Below, piece after piece: positions 40,723 to 50,768 of a stretch of DNA of 64,000 bases. Source of the stretch: Kordiimonas marina (GTDB lineage Bacteria; Pseudomonadota; Alphaproteobacteria; Sphingomonadales; Kordiimonadaceae); the NCBI RefSeq assembly GCF_023006325.1, contig NZ_JAINDF010000003.1, forward strand, positions 1-64,000, read 5' to 3'. The translations under genes and the position numbers were made by a program. Within the stretch, counting starts at the first letter, position 1. Each line of letters begins with the position of its first letter. The notes below the pieces were generated by a model. That model searched no databases, was not told the DNA's origin, and worked only from the letters and a program-made list of their open reading frames with translations.

Positions 40723-40904
40723 GCTCAACTCATAGACCCTTGTTTTTTATTACAAAATTCGAGCGCAGATCATTTAAGGCGCACTCGCTTGCTGAATGTT
40801 TGATTGGCTTGTAGCACAAGTTATTCGGCAACACAAATTGCAGTGCAGCAAAAAAATCTTATCCGGTTTATGCTTCTCGTCAAGGGAGGGACTGGCAGCG
40901 AACC

Positions 40905-43085
40905 ATGCAGGAACCGGGGCATTCAGAAGATCGAGGCATCCGTAACGTCGCGCACCGACGATGGCAGCGTGCTGCAGCGCATATAACAGATATGCTTGGT
41001 CCGGTTTCCGTGCATAGCGAATGGCAGCTTGTGCTTTTGGCAGCGGCATTCGGGGGAGGCGCAGCTCTCTATATTGCCGGGCCGTTCCCGTTGGCGCCGA
41101 GCGCGTGGGCTATCGGCATTGGGCTCGCCGGTCTTCTTATCCTGGGGTATTCAGCTTTTCGGCAAAGCATTTCCTTCCGCTTGGCGGCCTTTCTGCTGTT
41201 GGGGGTAACGGCCGCGGCTTACCGGGTTTCGGAAGGAACGGCGCCGATTGTGACGAAGGATACGTTCGTGCGCATGGATGCCCGGGTAGAACGGTTGGAA
41301 ATCCGGCCGGACCGTCCGCCCAGGCTGCTGTTGTCGCCCCTGACTTTCAGCCGGCACGATATCAAAATACCGCCTCATATCCGGCTGGTGGTGCGGACAT
41401 CCATGGCACCGGGGTTGGTACCCGGCGATATCGTCACCTTGTCGGCACTGCTCACCGTGCCTGGTGGCCCTGTCGTCCCTGATGGGTATGACTATGCCAG
41501 GACTGCCTATTTTGCCGGGATAGGCGCGGGCGGTTATGCTACCGGCCCCGTGGTCCGGAAAGGCCCTCGCGCGCAGGCCAGTATAACAACGCGCCTGCTG
41601 GCGCTGCGGCTTATGGTAGCGGACAGGATAACAGGGACCATTCCCGGGCAGGCGGGGGCGCTCGCGGTCGCGCTGACGGTCGGCTTCCGCAATAACCTGA
41701 GCCTGGACACTGAAAGCACCCTCAGGCGCGCCGGGCTCTCACATCTTCTGGCGATTTCGGGGCTTCACATGGGGCTTGTGACGGCGGCGGCGTTCTTCTT
41801 TCTCGAATTTCTGTTTGCGGCAATTCCGGCGCTGGCGCTTCGGGTGCGGCCCAAGAAGCTGGCGGCTGTGGGGGCGTGGCTGGTGGCGCTTGGGTATCTG
41901 CTGCTGTCGGGCGCTGGGATTACGACGATCCGGGCTTTTGTCATGGTGTCGGTGGCGCTTCTGGCGGTGCTATTGGACCGCCGGGTCCTGTCGCTCAGAA
42001 GTGTTGCGCTTGCAGCACTTGCGGTCCTTATCCTGTGGCCCGAGGCCGTTTTGAGTATCGGCTTCCAGATGTCCTTTGCTGCAACGGCTGTTCTGGTCGC
42101 TTTCTATGAATATGCTGCCCGCCATGGCTGGCTGAAGGTGGGAGAAAGGCCGACCGGAATCCTGGGCCGGTCCGGGCGCTTCCTGCAGGCGACACTTTTG
42201 ACCACGCTGGTGGCACAGGTCGCGGTGGCGCCGTTTGCGCTCTATCACTTCCAATCTGTGTCGCTGATCGGGGTGGCGGCGAACCTTGTTGTCGTGCCGG
42301 TCGTCAGCCTGCTTGTCATGCCGCTTGCGCTTCTGACGCTTTCCCTGATGCCTTTGGGGCTCGATATGGTGGCGACTCCGATTCTGAAACTGGCGCTGTC
42401 AGGCACCCTGTGGCTTGCCCATGGTTTCGCGGCTGTGCCGATGGCAGTCGTCCGGGTCGGCGCACCTGACCCCGCATTCCTTTGGGGGGTCGCGGTCATG
42501 CTGGTCGCAGGCTTGGTGCTGCGGGGGCGCTGGATCGCACTCCCTGTGACCGGGTTTGTCATCCTATGCCTGCTGAATTTGCCCAGCCGTCAGGCCGATG
42601 TCCTGATCGCAAATGGCGGCCGAGTCATCGCAGCCCGACAGGAAGGGGCAGAGACAATGGCTGTTGCCGGCGGCAGGCGGGATAGTTTCCGCGACATCCG
42701 CTGGCAGCAATATTGGGGGCTGGACCCACTGGCCGAGGATCAACCTTTGTCCAGACGCTGTGACACGGATGGGTGCCGGACAATCGTGAAGGGCCATGCC
42801 ATCAGCGTTGTCCGTTCTATGGAAGCCATGCGCCTGGCGTGCGGCACGGGCGATATCGTCATCTTACCCTGGCGTTGGCGACGCTACTGTCACGGCGCTC
42901 AGCTTGTAATCGCGGATGAGGATATTGAGGAGAAAGGTCCTGCAGCCTTGTTCTGGCAGGGAGGGGACGTGAGCGTGAAGCCGGTTCTAAAGTGGGCCAA
43001 TCCACCGATCGACCGACCCTGGCATCCCGTGCCCTGGTACAAGCGGCAGAATGCCAGATATAAGCCCGCCCACAAGGCACGCTGA
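40905..43085 (+). CDS. ComEC/Rec2 family DNA-uptake channel protein
   Basis: A 726-residue polytopic membrane protein. An N-terminal DUF4131-type region (about 35-230) precedes the competence domain (about 240-520) with LAISGLHMGLV and AGITTIRAFVMV. The last 170 residues are a degenerate soluble domain, not a full metallo-beta-lactamase domain. It probably moves single-stranded DNA across the inner membrane in transformation. It lies between divergent gltX and convergent lexA, as in many alphaproteobacteria. Confidence 0.88.
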   Translation: MQEPGHSEDRGIRNVAHRRWQRAAAHITDMLGPVSVHSEWQLVLLAAAFGGGAALYIAGPFPLAPSAWAIGIGLAGLLILGYSAFRQSISFRLAAFLLLGVTAAAYRVSEGTAPIVTKDTFVRMDARVERLEIRPDRPPRLLLSPLTFSRHDIKIPPHIRLVVRTSMAPGLVPGDIVTLSALLTVPGGPVVPDGYDYARTAYFAGIGAGGYATGPVVRKGPRAQASITTRLLALRLMVADRITGTIPGQAGALAVALTVGFRNNLSLDTESTLRRAGLSHLLAISGLHMGLVTAAAFFFLEFLFAAIPALALRVRPKKLAAVGAWLVALGYLLLSGAGITTIRAFVMVSVALLAVLLDRRVLSLRSVALAALAVLILWPEAVLSIGFQMSFAATAVLVAFYEYAARHGWLKVGERPTGILGRSGRFLQATLLTTLVAQVAVAPFALYHFQSVSLIGVAANLVVVPVVSLLVMPLALLTLSLMPLGLDMVATPILKLALSGTLWLAHGFAAVPMAVVRVGAPDPAFLWGVAVMLVAGLVLRGRWIALPVTGFVILCLLNLPSRQADVLIANGGRVIAARQEGAETMAVAGGRRDSFRDIRWQQYWGLDPLAEDQPLSRRCDTDGCRTIVKGHAISVVRSMEAMRLACGTGDIVILPWRWRRYCHGAQLVIADEDIEEKGPAALFWQGGDVSVKPVLKWANPPIDRPWHPVPWYKRQNARYKPAHKAR

Positions 43086-43144
43086 CCACGCCCCAAAAGG
43101 GGAAAGGAAGCTCTTTCCAATGCGCCTCTGACGGCGCGGGAAAC

Positions 43145-43837
43145 TTAGTGATATTGGCGCAAAAGCCCGACCAGACGGCCCTGAACCTGGACGCGCCCTG
43201 CGTCATAGGTCTGGGTGTTATAGTCGCGGTTCGCGGGGATCAGGGCAACATTCCTGCCGTCCCGCTTGAGGGTCTTGAGCGTGGCTTCCTCCCGGTCGAC
43301 AAGGGCAACGACGACTTCACCGTCCCGCGCGGTATCGCAGCTTTCGATGATGACGGTATCGCCGTCCAGAATGCCCATTTCGACCATGGAGTCGCCGGAG
43401 ACTTCCAGCGCGTAGCAGTTGCCCCGGCCCATCATGCCCATCGGCACGGTCACGAAACTATCGCGGTTTTCCAGCGCTTCGATCGGCGTACCGGCAGCGA
43501 TACGGCCATGGAGCGGAATTTCGACGGAATGGTCGTCATTCGCAGGCGCGGGGGCGCTTTTGGCGCCAAAGTCCGGGCTGACGACATTGCTGCCGCTCCC
43601 TGCGGGCTGGCTAGCGGCCTGACCTTCGGGCAGGCGGATGATTTCAAGCGCGCGGGCCCGGTTGGCCATGCGGCGGATAAAGCCGCGCTCTTCAAGCGCG
43701 TTGATCAGCCGGTGCACGCCGGACTTGGATTTAAGCCCAAGCGCGTCTTTCATTTCGTCAAACGAGGGGGAAACACCGGTTTCAGCCAGACGGTCCCTGA
43801 TGAACAGAAGAAGCTGGTGCTGTTTTGCCGTAAGCAT
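43145..43837 (-). CDS. lexA: LexA repressor
   Basis: SOS repressor, 230 residues. The winged helix-turn-helix domain spans 1-65. The self-cleavage site is A115-G116 (GRIAAGTP), with catalytic S150 (SGDSMVE) and K188. The linker is longer than in E. coli, as is usual in alphaproteobacteria. ATG 43837 has AAAGGA 8 bases upstream. A canonical SOS box lies 34 bases further upstream, so it is autoregulated. It converges with comEC. Confidence 0.96.
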   Translation of the reverse strand: MLTAKQHQLLLFIRDRLAETGVSPSFDEMKDALGLKSKSGVHRLINALEERGFIRRMANRARALEIIRLPEGQAASQPAGSGSNVVSPDFGAKSAPAPANDDHSVEIPLHGRIAAGTPIEALENRDSFVTVPMGMMGRGNCYALEVSGDSMVEMGILDGDTVIIESCDTARDGEVVVALVDREEATLKTLKRDGRNVALIPANRDYNTQTYDAGRVQVQGRLVGLLRQYH

Positions 43838-43859
43838 GATCGTTCCTTTACCCAAGTTT

Positions 43860-43885
43860 GTTTTCTATATGTTCTCTTTTAGTTC
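43860..43885 (-). promoter_or_regulatory. SOS box (LexA operator) of lexA
   Basis: A perfect alphaproteobacterial SOS box GTTC-N7-GTTC lies at 43871-43885 (GAAC-N7-GAAC in the lexA direction). An additional imperfect half-site GTTT at 43860 lies exactly 11 bases away, giving three half-sites one helical turn apart. The location between lexA and moeA, 34 bases before the lexA ATG, fits autorepression. Confidence 0.85.
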
Positions 43886-43915
43886 ACCTTTTGGCTGGAA
43901 GTCAAGCCGAAAGGC

Positions 43916-45112
43916 CTAGAAGGGGAGGAAAGGCACCAGATCGCCGGCTTTTGCGGCAGGGGCATCGGGCGCACGGACAATCAGGCCGTCACTTTGTGCC
44001 AGAACGGTCAGGAGGCTGCTGTCCTGTTCGGCGGCGGGGGCAATATGGCGGCTGCCGGGCTCACCGGTAAGCTGCGCGCGCATATAATGCTGGCGGCTGC
44101 CGTTCTCCGGCAGGCCGGCGGCAAGCGGCAGCATGACGCCGCTCGGCATCGGGGCCGGGCGGCCCATCAGGGCATCGATAAGCGGCCGAACAAATAGGAG
44201 GGCACAGACAAAGGCGGAGACCGGATTACCGGGCAGCCCGAGAACGTGCCGGTCGCCCATATGCCCATGGATCAGCGGTTTACCGGGACGCATGGCGACT
44301 TTCCAGAAGTCGAGTTTCATACCGCTTTCCGACAGGGCCTGTTGGATCAGGTCCTTCTCGCCAACCGATGCCCCGCCGATAGTAACGAGAATATCGGCGT
44401 CAGCCGTCTTGGCGATCGCCGTCTTCAGGTCCTTGAGCGTGTCCCCGGCCTGCATAGGCGGCAGGACGACAGCCCCAGCATCCTTGAAGAGCGCGGCGAG
44501 CTGCGGTGCCGTGCTGTTCACCGTTTCATGCGCTTTAAAGCTTTTCTGGTCGGGGGCCGCTAGTTCGTCCCCGGTCGACAGGATCGCGATCTTGGGCGCG
44601 CGGTACACCATCAGGTGGGCGTAACCGGCACTGGCGGCGAGGCCGATCGATTTTGGTGTCAGGAAGGTGCCGGCATCCAGCACGACCTGGCGTTCCAGGA
44701 AATCCTGGCCTTTGCCCCGGATATTGGCACGCGGCGATGGTGCCTCGCGGGTATAGACCGTACCTTTGTCTTCGGTGGCGTTTTCCTGAATGACGACCTG
44801 GTCTGCGCCTTCGGGAACAATCGCGCCCGTGAAGATGCGGACAGCTTCACCGGCACCGAGCTTGCCCGTGAAGGGCGCGCCCGCCGCACTTTCGCCGATG
44901 CGCTTGAGGGCTGCGGGTTCCTTGCCGCCGAGGTCGGTGTTTCTGACGGCATAGCCGTCCATGGCCGACATGTCGGCGCCGGGTTGGGAGCGCCGCGCGG
45001 GCAGGGGAGCTGCGAGCACACGGCCCGAGGTCTCCGCGACCGGCAGTTTTTCGGTGGTCAGTGGTTTCACGTCGCCGACGATACGGCTGAAGGCTTCCTC
45101 AACGCTGATCAT
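43916..45112 (-). CDS. moeA: Molybdopterin molybdenumtransferase
   Basis: Inserts molybdate into adenylated molybdopterin (398 residues). Visible are AMDGYAVR in the N-terminal domain, the MoaB/Mog-like domain with LSTGDELAA and [11 protein letters not shown], and the C-terminal beta-barrel domain. It overlaps moaC by four bases (ATGA), placing both in the trp transcript. Confidence 0.95.
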   Translation of the reverse strand: MISVEEAFSRIVGDVKPLTTEKLPVAETSGRVLAAPLPARRSQPGADMSAMDGYAVRNTDLGGKEPAALKRIGESAAGAPFTGKLGAGEAVRIFTGAIVPEGADQVVIQENATEDKGTVYTREAPSPRANIRGKGQDFLERQVVLDAGTFLTPKSIGLAASAGYAHLMVYRAPKIAILSTGDELAAPDQKSFKAHETVNSTAPQLAALFKDAGAVVLPPMQAGDTLKDLKTAIAKTADADILVTIGGASVGEKDLIQQALSESGMKLDFWKVAMRPGKPLIHGHMGDRHVLGLPGNPVSAFVCALLFVRPLIDALMGRPAPMPSGVMLPLAAGLPENGSRQHYMRAQLTGEPGSRHIAPAAEQDSSLLTVLAQSDGLIVRAPDAPAAKAGDLVPFLPF

Positions 45113-45585
45113 GGCTTAGCCTCATAGGTGCCGGATTTACCGCCTTCTTTACGCAGAAGCCGGATGCCGTCAATGCGCATGGCCTTATCGGCGGCTTTGG
45201 CCATGTCATAGAGCGTGAGCGCAGCGACAGATACGGCGGTCAGCGCCTCCATCTCAACCCCGGTCTGGCCCGACACCTTGACCCGAGCCTCGATACGGAT
45301 ACGGTCATCACCTGCGGGGGCGAGATCCAGCTTGACGCTGGTGATCATCAGCGGGTGGCAGAGCGGAATGAGATCACTCGTCTTTTTGGCGGCCATGATG
45401 CCGGCAAGGCGCGCTGCGGCCAGCACATCGCCCTTCGGGAGGCCATCCGACAGGATCAGTTTCAGCGTTTCCGGTGCCATATGGACATAACCTTCAGCGA
45501 CCGCGATACGTTCGGTCACGTTCTTGCCGCCGACGTCCACCATATGGGCGGCGCCTTGTTCGTCTATATGGCTCAGTTTCGTCAT
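45109..45585 (-). CDS. moaC: Cyclic pyranopterin monophosphate synthase
   Basis: Second step of molybdenum cofactor synthesis (158 residues). Conserved segments are [26 protein letters not shown] and [20 protein letters not shown], with [14 protein letters not shown] at the end. Its ATG shares a base with the trpC stop. The trpC-moaC-moeA arrangement is widespread in alphaproteobacteria. Confidence 0.95.
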   Translation of the reverse strand: MTKLSHIDEQGAAHMVDVGGKNVTERIAVAEGYVHMAPETLKLILSDGLPKGDVLAAARLAGIMAAKKTSDLIPLCHPLMITSVKLDLAPAGDDRIRIEARVKVSGQTGVEMEALTAVSVAALTLYDMAKAADKAMRIDGIRLLRKEGGKSGTYEAKP

Positions 45586-46382
45586 CAACTTGCCTTCTGG
45601 AGACTGCGGACAGCCACTTCAACATCCGGCTGCCGCATGAAAGTCTCGCCGATCAGGAAGCAGCCTGCGCCTGCGGCTTCGCACGCGGCAAGGTCTTCTG
45701 CGGTCCTGAGGCCAGACTCGGCAACCACCAACCGGTCTTTAGCGACAGTTGGTGCGAGCGACAGCGTCGTTTCAAGCGACACGTCCATGGTTTTAAGGTT
45801 GCGGTTGTTGATGCCAATCAGCGGACTTTTGAGCTTGAGCGCGCGGTCAAGCTCAGCCGCATCATGCACTTCGATCAGTACATCCATACCGTAATGATGG
45901 GCGGCGGCTTCAAGCTCAGCCGCGAGCGCATCATCAAGCGCTGCCATGATCAGCAGGATACAGTCGGCGCCCAACCCCCGTGCCTCGGTGACCTGATAGG
46001 GATCGACCATGAAATCCTTGCGGAGTGCGGGCAGGGAACAGGCGGCGCGGGCGGCGACGAGATAGTCGTCATGGCCCTGGAAATAGGGAATGTCGGTTAG
46101 GACCGACAGGCAGCTTGCCCCACCGCGCTCGTAAGCTGCGGCGAGTGTGGCCGGGTCGAAATCGTCCGGACGGATCAGGCCCTTGGACGGGCTGGCCTTT
46201 TTGATTTCGCAGATGAAGCCATAGCGGCCGTCAGCGCGTGCTGTCCTCAGCGCGGAGATGAAACCGCGCGGTGCACTGGCTGCTTTGGCGCGCGCTTCCT
46301 GCTCGGCGAGCGAGAGTTGGGCTTTGGTCGCGGCGACATGTTCGCGTTTGCGGTCACAGATTTCGGCCAGGATATCAGACAT
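45585..46382 (-). CDS. trpC: Indole-3-glycerol phosphate synthase
   Basis: TIM-barrel enzyme (265 residues) of tryptophan synthesis. Conserved are [13 protein letters not shown] with catalytic lysines, [25 protein letters not shown], and the phosphate site in [11 protein letters not shown]. It is monofunctional and not fused to TrpF. It overlaps trpD by eight bases. Confidence 0.96.
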   Translation of the reverse strand: MSDILAEICDRKREHVAATKAQLSLAEQEARAKAASAPRGFISALRTARADGRYGFICEIKKASPSKGLIRPDDFDPATLAAAYERGGASCLSVLTDIPYFQGHDDYLVAARAACSLPALRKDFMVDPYQVTEARGLGADCILLIMAALDDALAAELEAAAHHYGMDVLIEVHDAAELDRALKLKSPLIGINNRNLKTMDVSLETTLSLAPTVAKDRLVVAESGLRTAEDLAACEAAGAGCFLIGETFMRQPDVEVAVRSLQKAS

Positions 46383-47412
46383 CGTCTTCCTCCGGCTTGT
46401 GCGCCTGGGTGAAGGCCGCCCAGGTGTTCAGGAGCGCTTCTGCCTTGCCGCTGTCGATCGTCTCGGCGGCCAGTTTCACGCCGTCAGCCAGCGTTTCCGC
46501 CTTGCCGCCGACCACGAGGCCTGCGCCAGCGTTCATCAGTACGATATCGCGGTAGGGTGACGGTTTGCCGGCCATCAGGTCACGTATGGCTTGCGCGTTA
46601 ACCTCGGCGTCGCCGCCCTTGAGGTCCTCAAGTGTCGCGGTCGCAAGGCCAACATCGCCGGGCGTGACCTCGAACTCACGGATTTGACCGTCCTTGAGCT
46701 CGGCGACATAGGTGGTGCCGGTGGTGGTGAGCTCATCGAGCCCGTCTTCACCATGGACGACCCAGACATGCTCGCTGCCGAGCTTCTTCAGCACTTCAGC
46801 CATCGGACGCAACCATTTGCGGTCAAACACCCCAAGCACCTGCCGTTTGGCGTGTGCGGGGTTCGCCAGCGGCCCGAGGAGGTTGAAGATGGTCCGAAGC
46901 TGCAGGGAACCGCGCGCAGGGGCGACATGGCGCATGGCCCTGTGATGCGCGGGCGCGAACATGAAGGCGAAGCCGTTTTCGCTGAGGCTTTGCTCGTTGG
47001 CGGCCTCCGGCATGTCGAGGTTGGCGCCCAGCGCCATCAATACGTCAGCCGAGCCGGATTTGGAGGAAACAGAGCGGTTACCGTGTTTGGCGACCGGCAC
47101 GCCTGCGGCGGCAATCACCAGCGCGGCGGCGGTTGAGATATTATAGGTGCCGTGGCCGTCGCCGCCGGTGCCGCAGGTGTCGATCACGCCTTCGGGGGCC
47201 TTCAGGCGGTTGGCTTTGGCGCGCAGCACGCGGGCACCGCCAACGATTTCGTCGACTTCTTCGCCCCTCACGCGCAGCGCCATGATGAAGGCGGCCATCT
47301 GGGCGAGATCGGCGCCGCCGGACATGATGATGTCAAAAGCCTGTTCGGCTTCATCGGCGTTCAGGCGTGTGCCGTCAGCAAGACGGGCGAGGATAGGGCG
47401 GAGGTCAGCCAT
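46375..47412 (-). CDS. trpD: Anthranilate phosphoribosyltransferase
   Basis: Transfers phosphoribosyl to anthranilate (345 residues). The PRPP-binding loop [17 protein letters not shown] and the [17 protein letters not shown] motif are intact. The start at 47412 gives the typical [14 protein letters not shown]; earlier in-frame starts would lie within trpG. It overlaps the trpG stop by eight bases. Confidence 0.96.
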   Translation of the reverse strand: MADLRPILARLADGTRLNADEAEQAFDIIMSGGADLAQMAAFIMALRVRGEEVDEIVGGARVLRAKANRLKAPEGVIDTCGTGGDGHGTYNISTAAALVIAAAGVPVAKHGNRSVSSKSGSADVLMALGANLDMPEAANEQSLSENGFAFMFAPAHHRAMRHVAPARGSLQLRTIFNLLGPLANPAHAKRQVLGVFDRKWLRPMAEVLKKLGSEHVWVVHGEDGLDELTTTGTTYVAELKDGQIREFEVTPGDVGLATATLEDLKGGDAEVNAQAIRDLMAGKPSPYRDIVLMNAGAGLVVGGKAETLADGVKLAAETIDSGKAEALLNTWAAFTQAHKPEEDDV

Positions 47413-47989
47413 CAACTTTCCCCTCAGCGATATCGAGGAAGTTCTGCAGAAGCTTATGGCCATGCTCGGATGCGATGCTTTCCGGATGGAACTGGACACC
47501 GTGAAGGCTGTATTCCTTGTGGGCGAGGCCCATGATCAGCCCGTCTTCGGTTTCCGCCGTAATTTCAAGGCAATCCGGAAGCGTGTCCCGCTTGACCACC
47601 AGCGAATGATAGCGCGTGCCAAGATAGGGGCTGGGGATGCCTTTGAAAACACTGGTGCCGGTGTGGCTGATCAGGCTGGTTTTACCGTGCATCACGTAGG
47701 GGGCGCGCACGACTTCACCACCGAACACCTGGCCGATACTCTGGTGTCCCAGGCAGACGCCAAAGAGCGGAATGTCGCCTTTGACGGCGTCGATAAGCTC
47801 CAGGCAGATACCGGCTTCATTGGGGGTGCAGGGGCCGGGGCTGATGATGATGCCCGTCGGCTTTTTTGCCGCGACCTCGGCCACGGAAATCTGATCATTT
47901 CGCCAAACTTCGACGTCTGCCCCCAATTCGACAAGATAATGGTACAAATTGTAGGTAAAGCTGTCGTAGTTATCGATCAGAATATACAT
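47405..47989 (-). CDS. trpG: Anthranilate synthase glutamine amidotransferase component
   Basis: Class I glutamine amidotransferase (194 residues) feeding ammonia to TrpE. The nucleophile is C79 in [10 protein letters not shown], and the His/Glu pair is in [15 protein letters not shown]. It is the first gene of the trpGDC-moaC-moeA unit. Its partner trpE is on the same strand 1.3 kb away, separated by an oppositely oriented gene. Confidence 0.95.
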   Translation of the reverse strand: MYILIDNYDSFTYNLYHYLVELGADVEVWRNDQISVAEVAAKKPTGIIISPGPCTPNEAGICLELIDAVKGDIPLFGVCLGHQSIGQVFGGEVVRAPYVMHGKTSLISHTGTSVFKGIPSPYLGTRYHSLVVKRDTLPDCLEITAETEDGLIMGLAHKEYSLHGVQFHPESIASEHGHKLLQNFLDIAEGKVDG

Positions 47990-48116
47990 TGGGCCTAGGT
48001 CCGCTGATTCTCAGTTGAGACAAGGACAATGCGGCTTTCAGGCCGATTGTCAATGGCTGACTGGAACAAACCGCCGTGCCTTTGAAGTGGGAACGGCTTA
48101 TCGAGCAAGGTACCGG

Positions 48117-49193
48117 GTGGCAGGGAAGTTTAACAAGCCGAAACCACGGAAAAGAGTGGCGCCTTTGAAGCGCCAGCCTGAGGGCTGGTCGTGGGCGCGG
48201 TTTGCCCGTTACGCCAAGCTTTTCTATGGCGGGATCGTGACGCTTGTTCTGATCGGCCTCATTTATGTGCTGGAAGCCACACCACCCGTGGACGAGACCA
48301 GGCCTGAGGCGGTAGCCGCGCAAGCGGCCGCGGTGGAGCATGACCCTGAAGTCGCTGCGATCCTCACGGATATGGGGCAGAAAAAGGCCACGCCCGTCAG
48401 GAATATCCCGAAAGTGGTACGGCAAAAGCCGGAAAAGCCAGCCTGGCTTGAATATGCCGCGCATTGGGACAGGTCGGCCGCCCCTAAGGTCGCCATTGTT
48501 GTCGATGACCTCGGCCTTTCCGAAGAAGCCACGCATGAGCTCGCCAAAATGCGCGGGCCTTATACGCTTTCGTTCCTGCCCTATGCAGAAAATTTGCCGA
48601 CGCAGACTCGGCTTGTTCACAAGGCAGGGCACGAACTGATGGTCCATATGCCGATGCAGCCGCATGGTGACACGGCGGACCCGGGGACAAACGCGCTCAT
48701 CAATGGGCTTTCGGCCCAGGAGTTCGAACGCCGGGTGATGTGGAACCTGTCCCGTTTTCACGGTTTTGTCGGCATCAATAACCATATGGGCAGCCTGCTG
48801 ACCGAAGAACCGGCGCCGATGGTGCGGGTGATGGTGCATTTGCGGCAGCAGGGGCTTTTGTTCCTGGATAGCCTGACGTCGCCGCACAGCGTTGCCCTGA
48901 GGGCGGCGGAAGCAGCGGGGGTGCCGGGGATCGCGCGGGATATCTTCCTTGATAACGTGCGGGAGCCTGAGCTTATCATGGCGCAGCTCAAGAAGACCGA
49001 GCATATCGCCCGGCTGCGCGGCTGGGCTGTCGCAATCGGTCACCCATACCCGGAAACGCTGGAGACGCTGGCTAAATGGCGAAAGACGCTCGAGCGCAAG
49101 CATATCGTCCTTGTGCCCCTGAGCCAGCTTGTGGCGCGTCGCAACCATATCGATTTGCAAACCGCGTCTCTACCGAGCACCACGGCGCGCTAG
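48117..49193 (+). CDS. Divergent polysaccharide deacetylase family protein
   Basis: About 358 residues from GTG 48117 (AAGG upstream); further in-frame starts at 48087 (GTG) and 48015 (TTG) are possible. A basic N-terminus is followed by one membrane helix (about 42-60), then a periplasmic domain of the divergent polysaccharide deacetylase (DUF610/YibQ) family, with AIVVDDLGLS, LMVHMPMQP and GINNHMGSLLTE. The family lacks some canonical deacetylase ligands and its activity is unknown. It diverges from trpG and converges on trpE. Confidence 0.8.
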   Translation: MAGKFNKPKPRKRVAPLKRQPEGWSWARFARYAKLFYGGIVTLVLIGLIYVLEATPPVDETRPEAVAAQAAAVEHDPEVAAILTDMGQKKATPVRNIPKVVRQKPEKPAWLEYAAHWDRSAAPKVAIVVDDLGLSEEATHELAKMRGPYTLSFLPYAENLPTQTRLVHKAGHELMVHMPMQPHGDTADPGTNALINGLSAQEFERRVMWNLSRFHGFVGINNHMGSLLTEEPAPMVRVMVHLRQQGLLFLDSLTSPHSVALRAAEAAGVPGIARDIFLDNVREPELIMAQLKKTEHIARLRGWAVAIGHPYPETLETLAKWRKTLERKHIVLVPLSQLVARRNHIDLQTASLPSTTAR

Positions 49194-49259
49194 AATGTGT
49201 CTGAATAATTATTATTTGCCATATGGTTATGGCTTTAATTTAAAGATAAATATGATTTC
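49194..49259. other. AT-rich spacer between convergent genes
   Basis: This 66-base spacer is strikingly AT-rich compared with its surroundings and contains the palindromic AATAATTATT. I see no classical hairpin-plus-T terminator for either trpE or the deacetylase gene. Confidence 0.5.
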
Positions 49260-50768
49260 TTAGCCGCGGTTTGAGCGGGCGAAGCGCAGGGCTTCCTGGG
49301 CGGCGGAGACAAGCGCACGGGCTTTGTTCTCACATTCCTGATACTCGCCTTCAGGTTTGCTGTCGGCGACGATCCCGGCGCCCGCCTGTACATGCATCAT
49401 GCCGTCCTTGACGATGGCGGTGCGAAGAACGATGGCACTGTCCATGCTGCCGTTCGCGCTGAAATAGCCGACACTGCCGGCATATGGACCACGGGCGTCC
49501 ACTTCCAGTTCGTCGATGATTTCCATCGCCCGTACCTTGGGGGCACCGGAGACAGTCCCCGCCGGGAAGCCGGCCGAGAGCGCATCGATCGCGTCGGCGC
49601 CGTCTTTGATCTCGCCCACCACATTGGAGACGATATGCATGACGTGGGAATAATATTCGATGGTGTTCTGGGCTGTCACCTGCACCGTGCCGGGCTTGGA
49701 GACGCGGCCGACATCGTTGCGGCCCAGGTCGAGCAGCATCAGGTGTTCCGCCAGTTCTTTCTCGTCCGCGAGCAGGTCTGCGGCGAGGTCGGCGTCTTCC
49801 TCCGGCGAGGCGCCGCGCTTGCGGGTGCCGGCGATCGGGCGGATGGTGACTTCGCTGTCCCGCAGGCGCACCAGAATTTCCGGGCTTGAGCCGACAATCG
49901 CCAGGTCCTCGAACGCCAGGTGATACATGAAGGGCGAGGGGTTGGTCCGGCGAAGCGCCCGGTAAAGCGCGAAAGGCGGCAGGCCGAACGGCATGGAGAA
50001 GCGTTGGCTCAGCACCACCTGGAAGATATCGCCCGCGAGGATATAGTCCTGCGCTTTGGCGATCATCTGGTAATAGCGCGCACGGCTGGTGTTCGAGACA
50101 GGTTCCTCGAATGCGATGGGCGCTGCTTCCTTGTGCGTAAGCGGGAGCGGCGCATCCAGCCGGGTGAGCATGGCCTCAATGAGCTGTTCGGCCCGGCTGT
50201 AAGCGTCCGTGGCGGAGATGCCAGCGTGCGGGCGGACAGGTGTGACGAGCGTGATCAGGTTGGTCACGCTGTCGAAGATCGCCATCACGGTCGGCCGGAT
50301 AAAGATAGAGGTATTGACGCCGAGAGGGTCAGGCTTGCCCGGACCGATATCCTCCATCTGGCGGACCATGTCGTAGCCCATATAGCCGACAATGCCAGCC
50401 GCCATCGGCGGCAGGGGGTGGGGCAGGTCGATCAGGCTTTCGCCAAGAAGCGACCGCAGGCTTTCGAGCGGTTTTTCATCTGTGGAGACAAAGGCGTCCG
50501 GCGTTTCAACGGCTGTGCGGCAGATCTCAACCTTATCACCGTTCGAGCGCCAGATGATGTCAGGCCTAAGCCCGATAATGGAATAACGGCCACGGGTATC
50601 ACCGCCTTCGACAGATTCCAGCAGGCAGCTGTATTTTTCGCCGTTTGCAAGCTTCAGGTAGGCGGAAACCGGCGTGTCCAGGTCCGCGACGAGTGTCTCG
50701 GACAGAACCTGGGGCACGCCGGCCTCATAAAGACTGCTAAAAGCAGCTATGTCAGCAGCGTCCCTCAC
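49260..50768 (-). CDS. trpE: Anthranilate synthase component I
   Basis: Chorismate-using subunit (502 residues). Catalytic-domain motifs include SSPEILVRL, PIAGTRKRGAS, DLGRNDVGRVS and PAGTVSGAPKVRAMEIIDELE. The N-terminal region contains SYLKLANGEKYSCLLESVEG-like sequence (here AYLKLANGEKYSCLLESVEG), which binds tryptophan in feedback-sensitive enzymes. It starts with GTG and overlaps the ppiD stop by four bases, so it is translated with ppiD. Confidence 0.96.
   Translation of the reverse strand: MRDAADIAAFSSLYEAGVPQVLSETLVADLDTPVSAYLKLANGEKYSCLLESVEGGDTRGRYSIIGLRPDIIWRSNGDKVEICRTAVETPDAFVSTDEKPLESLRSLLGESLIDLPHPLPPMAAGIVGYMGYDMVRQMEDIGPGKPDPLGVNTSIFIRPTVMAIFDSVTNLITLVTPVRPHAGISATDAYSRAEQLIEAMLTRLDAPLPLTHKEAAPIAFEEPVSNTSRARYYQMIAKAQDYILAGDIFQVVLSQRFSMPFGLPPFALYRALRRTNPSPFMYHLAFEDLAIVGSSPEILVRLRDSEVTIRPIAGTRKRGASPEEDADLAADLLADEKELAEHLMLLDLGRNDVGRVSKPGTVQVTAQNTIEYYSHVMHIVSNVVGEIKDGADAIDALSAGFPAGTVSGAPKVRAMEIIDELEVDARGPYAGSVGYFSANGSMDSAIVLRTAIVKDGMMHVQAGAGIVADSKPEGEYQECENKARALVSAAQEALRFARSNRG

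Noticed and set aside
43086-43144. Possible terminator between comEC and lexA
   Set aside because: Only a short GGAAAG/CTTTCC pairing and a small GCGCC/GGCGC hairpin, with no T-run on either strand.
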